The translations under genes and the position numbers were made by a program. Positions 61,043 through 64,000 of a stretch of DNA of 64,000 bases are shown here, piece after piece. The stretch covers positions 1 through 64,000 of the forward strand of contig URDU01000001.1 in NCBI GenBank assembly GCA_900546625.1, written 5' to 3'. The number at the start of each line of letters is the position of its first letter. The stretch's first letter is position 1. Under the pieces are notes generated by a model. The model searched no databases. It saw only the letters and a program-made list of their open reading frames with translations, and was not told the origin of the DNA. This stretch comes from an uncultured Lachnobacterium sp. Lineage in GTDB: Bacteria > Bacillota > Clostridia > Lachnospirales > Lachnospiraceae.

Positions 61043-61054
61043 TCCGGAGGAAAT

Positions 61055-61924
61055 ATGGCAGAACTAAACGAAGCAGAAGAAAATATGGATGCTAAGAAAA
61101 CTAAAAAAGAAAGGAAAATGGAGGAAAAAGCCGCTAAAAAGGCTGCTAAGAAAGCAAAGAAGAATCATGACACCAATAAGCCCGATGCAGAAAATGATGA
61201 CGGTGATTCTGTCTCAAGCAAGATTGTCATGGTGCTTGTTACTATACTTATTATCGCAATATGGCTTGGAATATTTGCAGTTTTTGTAAAAGCAGATGTG
61301 GGTGGCTTTGGCTCGACTGTACTTGCGCCGGCGCTAAAGGATGTGCCTGTACTAAGTAAGATACTTCCTGATTCCGGCAATATCACTGCATCTGAGTCTA
61401 CAGAGACCGCAGGCTACACAAATTTGGACGACGCGGTTTCAAGAATTAAGGAGCTTGAAAAACAATTGGATGATGCCAATAGCAAGAATCAGGCGGATGC
61501 CCAGACAATCAATGATTTAAATGCCCAGATACAGGATTTGAGCACCTATAAGGAGGATCAGGCAGCCTTTGAGGAGGAAAAAGAAAAATACTACGAGGAG
61601 GTTGTTTTTTCCGATAAAGCACCCGATATAAAAGAATATAAGAAATTCTACGAGCAGGTAGATCCTGCCAATGCAGAAATCTTATATAAACAGGTATGTG
61701 AACAGCTTGAACAGGACGATGAGATAAAGGATTATGCCCAGACCTATTCCAAGATGAAGCCTAAGGAGGCCGCAGCTATTTTTGACAGCATGACCGACAA
61801 TCTGTCACTTGTTGCCAAGATATTAAATGCCATGGATGCCCAGTCAAGAGGCAATATCCTCGGCAAAATGGATTCGGCTACGGCGGCAAAGGTTACTAAG
61901 ATCATGAATCCTTCACAGAACTGA
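61055..61924 (+). CDS. ylxF: YlxF/MotE-like flagellar membrane protein
   Basis: 289-aa single-pass membrane protein. A very basic, Lys/Ala-rich cytoplasmic start (residues 10-50) is followed by one membrane helix (IVMVLVTILIIAIWLGIFAVFV, about 53-75), a coiled coil (about 125-175, LDDAVSRIKELEKQLDDANS) and an MgtE_N-like C-terminal domain (YSKMKPKEAAAIFDSMTDNLSLVAKILNAMDAQSRGNILGKMD). This is the layout of MotE/FlbB-type proteins and of Bacillus YlxF, which sits in the same place between fliJ and fliK. It probably supports motor or stator assembly. Confidence 0.85.
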   Translation: MAELNEAEENMDAKKTKKERKMEEKAAKKAAKKAKKNHDTNKPDAENDDGDSVSSKIVMVLVTILIIAIWLGIFAVFVKADVGGFGSTVLAPALKDVPVLSKILPDSGNITASESTETAGYTNLDDAVSRIKELEKQLDDANSKNQADAQTINDLNAQIQDLSTYKEDQAAFEEEKEKYYEEVVFSDKAPDIKEYKKFYEQVDPANAEILYKQVCEQLEQDDEIKDYAQTYSKMKPKEAAAIFDSMTDNLSLVAKILNAMDAQSRGNILGKMDSATAAKVTKIMNPSQN

Positions 61925-61964
61925 TAGCATATCTGACTATAATAATAAAAGAAAGGAGGAGAAT

Positions 61965-63413
61965 ATGGCGGACAATACAATATCACCTGTTGTACCAAAT
62001 ATATCAGGCGGTATGACAGCTTCGACAGGGCAGAAGGCTATGTCACAAACAGCCAAGCAGTCCGGTATTGACTTTAAAAGCTATCTTGGCAGCCGAACAG
62101 CAGTGCAGGATAATGGTACTACGTTTTTAAACCAAAGCAGTTCTTACGCTGTAAATAAAAATACTGCAAAGGAAATGAGCATCAAAACTGCTTCAAATAG
62201 CAGCATCACAGACAAAAAAGCACAGGAAATCACAGATGATATATCTTCGCAGATAGTTGAAAAGGTAACTGATGACCTCGATATATCTGAGGATGAGCTT
62301 AATAATGCAATGCAGCTTCTTGGACTGACAGCTATGGATTTACTAAATCCCGCAAATCTGGCGGTCTTATATTGTGAGGTTACAGGAAGTGTATCTGATC
62401 CACAGGCGCTTGTGCTAAATGCTGACTTTACTGCATTGTTTAATGATATGTCTCAGATTGCATCTGAAAATGCTGCACAGCTTGATTTATTATCACAGCT
62501 TACTGCTTCAGATGATGGTGAAATACTAAATGCAGATATGATTTCTTCGGCTGATGCACCGGATACCACTGAATCGTCCGGTAGTGTAAATACACCGGAA
62601 AAAACAGCTGACAGCAGCTATGACGATACAGCAGCTTTAGGTCAGAATATAAACGACACAGCTGATGAAGCTGTTAAGGTATATGATGGCAGTACACAGG
62701 ATGGCTCTTACCAAAACACAGACGAAGGCACTTCTTCGGGAGAAACAGGCAATGGTGTTACGTCAGGTGAAAATACCGACAAGTCTCAGACGAAGGTACA
62801 GGCTGACAGCAGCCTTGATAATTCCGATGAACGCATATTGCAGCATGAAGATGACGCACACTCAGATAATTCAGCGCTTCATGTATCTGTCAGCGAACAG
62901 CTTAATACCGATACTTCATTTGAGCTGTCACAGTCACAAAGCCGTTCGCGTGTTGATACGACCGATATCATCAGACAGATTGTTGACAGTATAAGTATAT
63001 CAAATACCACTGAAGAATCGGCGATTGAGCTTCAGCTTACACCTGAAAGCCTGGGAAGAATGTATATCAACGTATCTCAGAAGAATAGCGAGATAACAGC
63101 AAGAATTGCAGTTTCCAATGAGGCTGTAAAGGAAGCCTTACAGACGCAGATGGTCAATCTCAAGGAAGCCTTGAACAATTCCGGTATCAGGGTAAATGAG
63201 GTGGAAATTACAGTTGCATCACATGAGTTTGAGAGAAATCTCGAGCAGGGTGCTGCAAACGACAGCAGACAGCAGGAGAGCACGAATTCCTATAATGGCT
63301 CAAGCAGCTCTGACAGAGGAATAGACAGCGATATGATGCAGGCAAGTGATAAAGAAAGACTTGTGACACAGATTATGAGAGATAACGGAAATTCGGTAGA
63401 TTTCACAGCATAA
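61965..63413 (+). CDS. fliK: Flagellar hook-length control protein FliK
   Basis: 482-aa molecular ruler that stops hook growth and switches export to filament proteins. The long middle section (about residues 190-310) is rich in Ser, Thr, Asp and Gly and poor in hydrophobics, as expected for an unfolded ruler. The C-terminal Flg_hook domain is clear: IELQLTPESLGRMYINVSQKNSEITARIAVSNEAVKEALQTQMVNLKEALNNSGIRVNEVEITV. AGGAGGAG precedes the ATG. Confidence 0.93.
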   Translation: MADNTISPVVPNISGGMTASTGQKAMSQTAKQSGIDFKSYLGSRTAVQDNGTTFLNQSSSYAVNKNTAKEMSIKTASNSSITDKKAQEITDDISSQIVEKVTDDLDISEDELNNAMQLLGLTAMDLLNPANLAVLYCEVTGSVSDPQALVLNADFTALFNDMSQIASENAAQLDLLSQLTASDDGEILNADMISSADAPDTTESSGSVNTPEKTADSSYDDTAALGQNINDTADEAVKVYDGSTQDGSYQNTDEGTSSGETGNGVTSGENTDKSQTKVQADSSLDNSDERILQHEDDAHSDNSALHVSVSEQLNTDTSFELSQSQSRSRVDTTDIIRQIVDSISISNTTEESAIELQLTPESLGRMYINVSQKNSEITARIAVSNEAVKEALQTQMVNLKEALNNSGIRVNEVEITVASHEFERNLEQGAANDSRQQESTNSYNGSSSSDRGIDSDMMQASDKERLVTQIMRDNGNSVDFTA

Positions 63414-63436
63414 GGTGTCATGAAAAAGGAGGACAA

Positions 63437-64000
63437 ATGGCAATTACAGCAAATGTTACAAACGGAAAGCTAGACAAGACAAATACCACTCCGACACAAA
63501 ACAGAAAAAAAAGCAGTACAAAAGCAAGTGGCTCAAATCTGGGCTATGATGATTTCTTAAAGCTTTTAAGTGCAGAGATGCAGTACCAGGATCCACTTGA
63601 GCCGACAAGCAACACCGACTATGTGGCACAGATGGCTACATTCTCACAGCTGGAGGCAACTCTTTCTATGAAGGAATCCATGGCATCGTCATATGACCAG
63701 ACTACAAAGAGTGCAGCACTTTCACTTGTGGGCAAGGAGGTTATTGTGACTGATAAGGACAGTGCTTCCGGATACTACAGTGGCAAGGTAGACTATGTTA
63801 CATATAAGGATGGCAAGATTCAGCTGTCTATCAATGAAAAAATGTACGATTACTCAAGTCTCTACTCTGTTTCAACAGACGAGTACTATGATGCGATTGT
63901 AAATTCAAGTACATTTTCAAGTCTTATAGCAAAGCTTCCAAAGATAGAGAATCTGACAACAGCTTCAAAGGACATCATAGAGGAAGCAAGAAAGTTGTAT
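63437..64000 (+). CDS. flgD: Flagellar hook-assembly scaffold FlgD (3' end beyond window)
   Basis: 188 codons of an open frame that is not closed in the window. The start MAITANVTNGKLDKTNTTPT is followed by the FlgD signature GYDDFLKLLSAEMQYQDPLEPTSNTDYVAQMATFSQLEATL (about residues 36-76) and the beginning of the beta domain (ALSLVGKEVIVTDKDSASG). FlgD caps the growing hook and is shed later. AGGAGGA lies 6 bases before ATG 63437. It follows fliK as ylxG/flgD does in Bacillus. Confidence 0.93.
   Translation, partial: MAITANVTNGKLDKTNTTPTQNRKKSSTKASGSNLGYDDFLKLLSAEMQYQDPLEPTSNTDYVAQMATFSQLEATLSMKESMASSYDQTTKSAALSLVGKEVIVTDKDSASGYYSGKVDYVTYKDGKIQLSINEKMYDYSSLYSVSTDEYYDAIVNSSTFSSLIAKLPKIENLTTASKDIIEEARKLY

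Overview
The window reads as a chromosomal segment of an anaerobic, flagellated, spore-gene-carrying member of the Lachnospiraceae (Bacillota), most like the Agathobacter rectalis / Roseburia group. The grounds are the flagellin and fla/che operon, the sporulation genes spoIVA and sigK, the DUF5716/DUF5717 family pair, the Nfn-type transhydrogenase, intracellular starch enzymes, and strong AGGAGG ribosome binding sites with TTGACA/TATAAT promoters. The genus is an inference; no database search was run. I see no rRNA, tRNA, insertion sequence, prophage or CRISPR array.

Layout. 1-9.5 kb: the end of a flagellin gene, an Rpn-family nuclease-like protein, a minus-strand group (TAXI solute-binding lipoprotein, GltS glutamate symporter, 68-aa repeat protein), uppP, greA, then an operon of a SARP-like regulator, a SipW-type signal peptidase and a class B sortase. 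9.5-15.3 kb: a short-chain dehydrogenase, type I pullulanase, a ClC channel on the other strand, and malQ; pullulanase and MalQ together would debranch and rearrange alpha-glucans inside the cell. 15.4-24.4 kb: spoIVA, a hybrid histidine kinase with its response regulator and an MBL-fold hydrolase, then a 42-aa membrane protein and alaS. 24.5-32.9 kb: a sugar-type binding lipoprotein paired with a chemoreceptor, rpsU, two G3E-type metal GTPases, and nfnAB. 33-41 kb: an aminotransferase divergent from a four-gene operon of unknown function (DUF5717 giant protein, Hsp70/actin-fold-like DUF5716 protein, TPR-like protein, coiled-coil membrane protein). 41-48.8 kb: gltX, a UvrD-type helicase, a DUF1292 protein, a GH13 protein that has lost its catalytic residues, a DUF5662 protein, an RluA-type pseudouridine synthase and sigK. 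48.9-64 kb: yifB (comM)-dprA-topA-codY followed by the flagellar operon flgB-flgC-fliE-fliF-fliG-fliH-fliI-fliJ-ylxF-fliK-flgD, which runs off the window. This keeps part of the Bacillus dprA-topA-...-codY-flgB gene order.

The most interesting items are the DUF5717/DUF5716 operon with a palindromic operator at its promoter, and the pseudo-GH13 protein in which all four conserved catalytic regions are degenerate. Next come the binding-protein/chemoreceptor pair, the TAXI-GltS-small protein group, two near-identical palindromes at -35 positions of unrelated genes, and a pair of inverted Spo0A-box-like sequences upstream of the flagellar operon.
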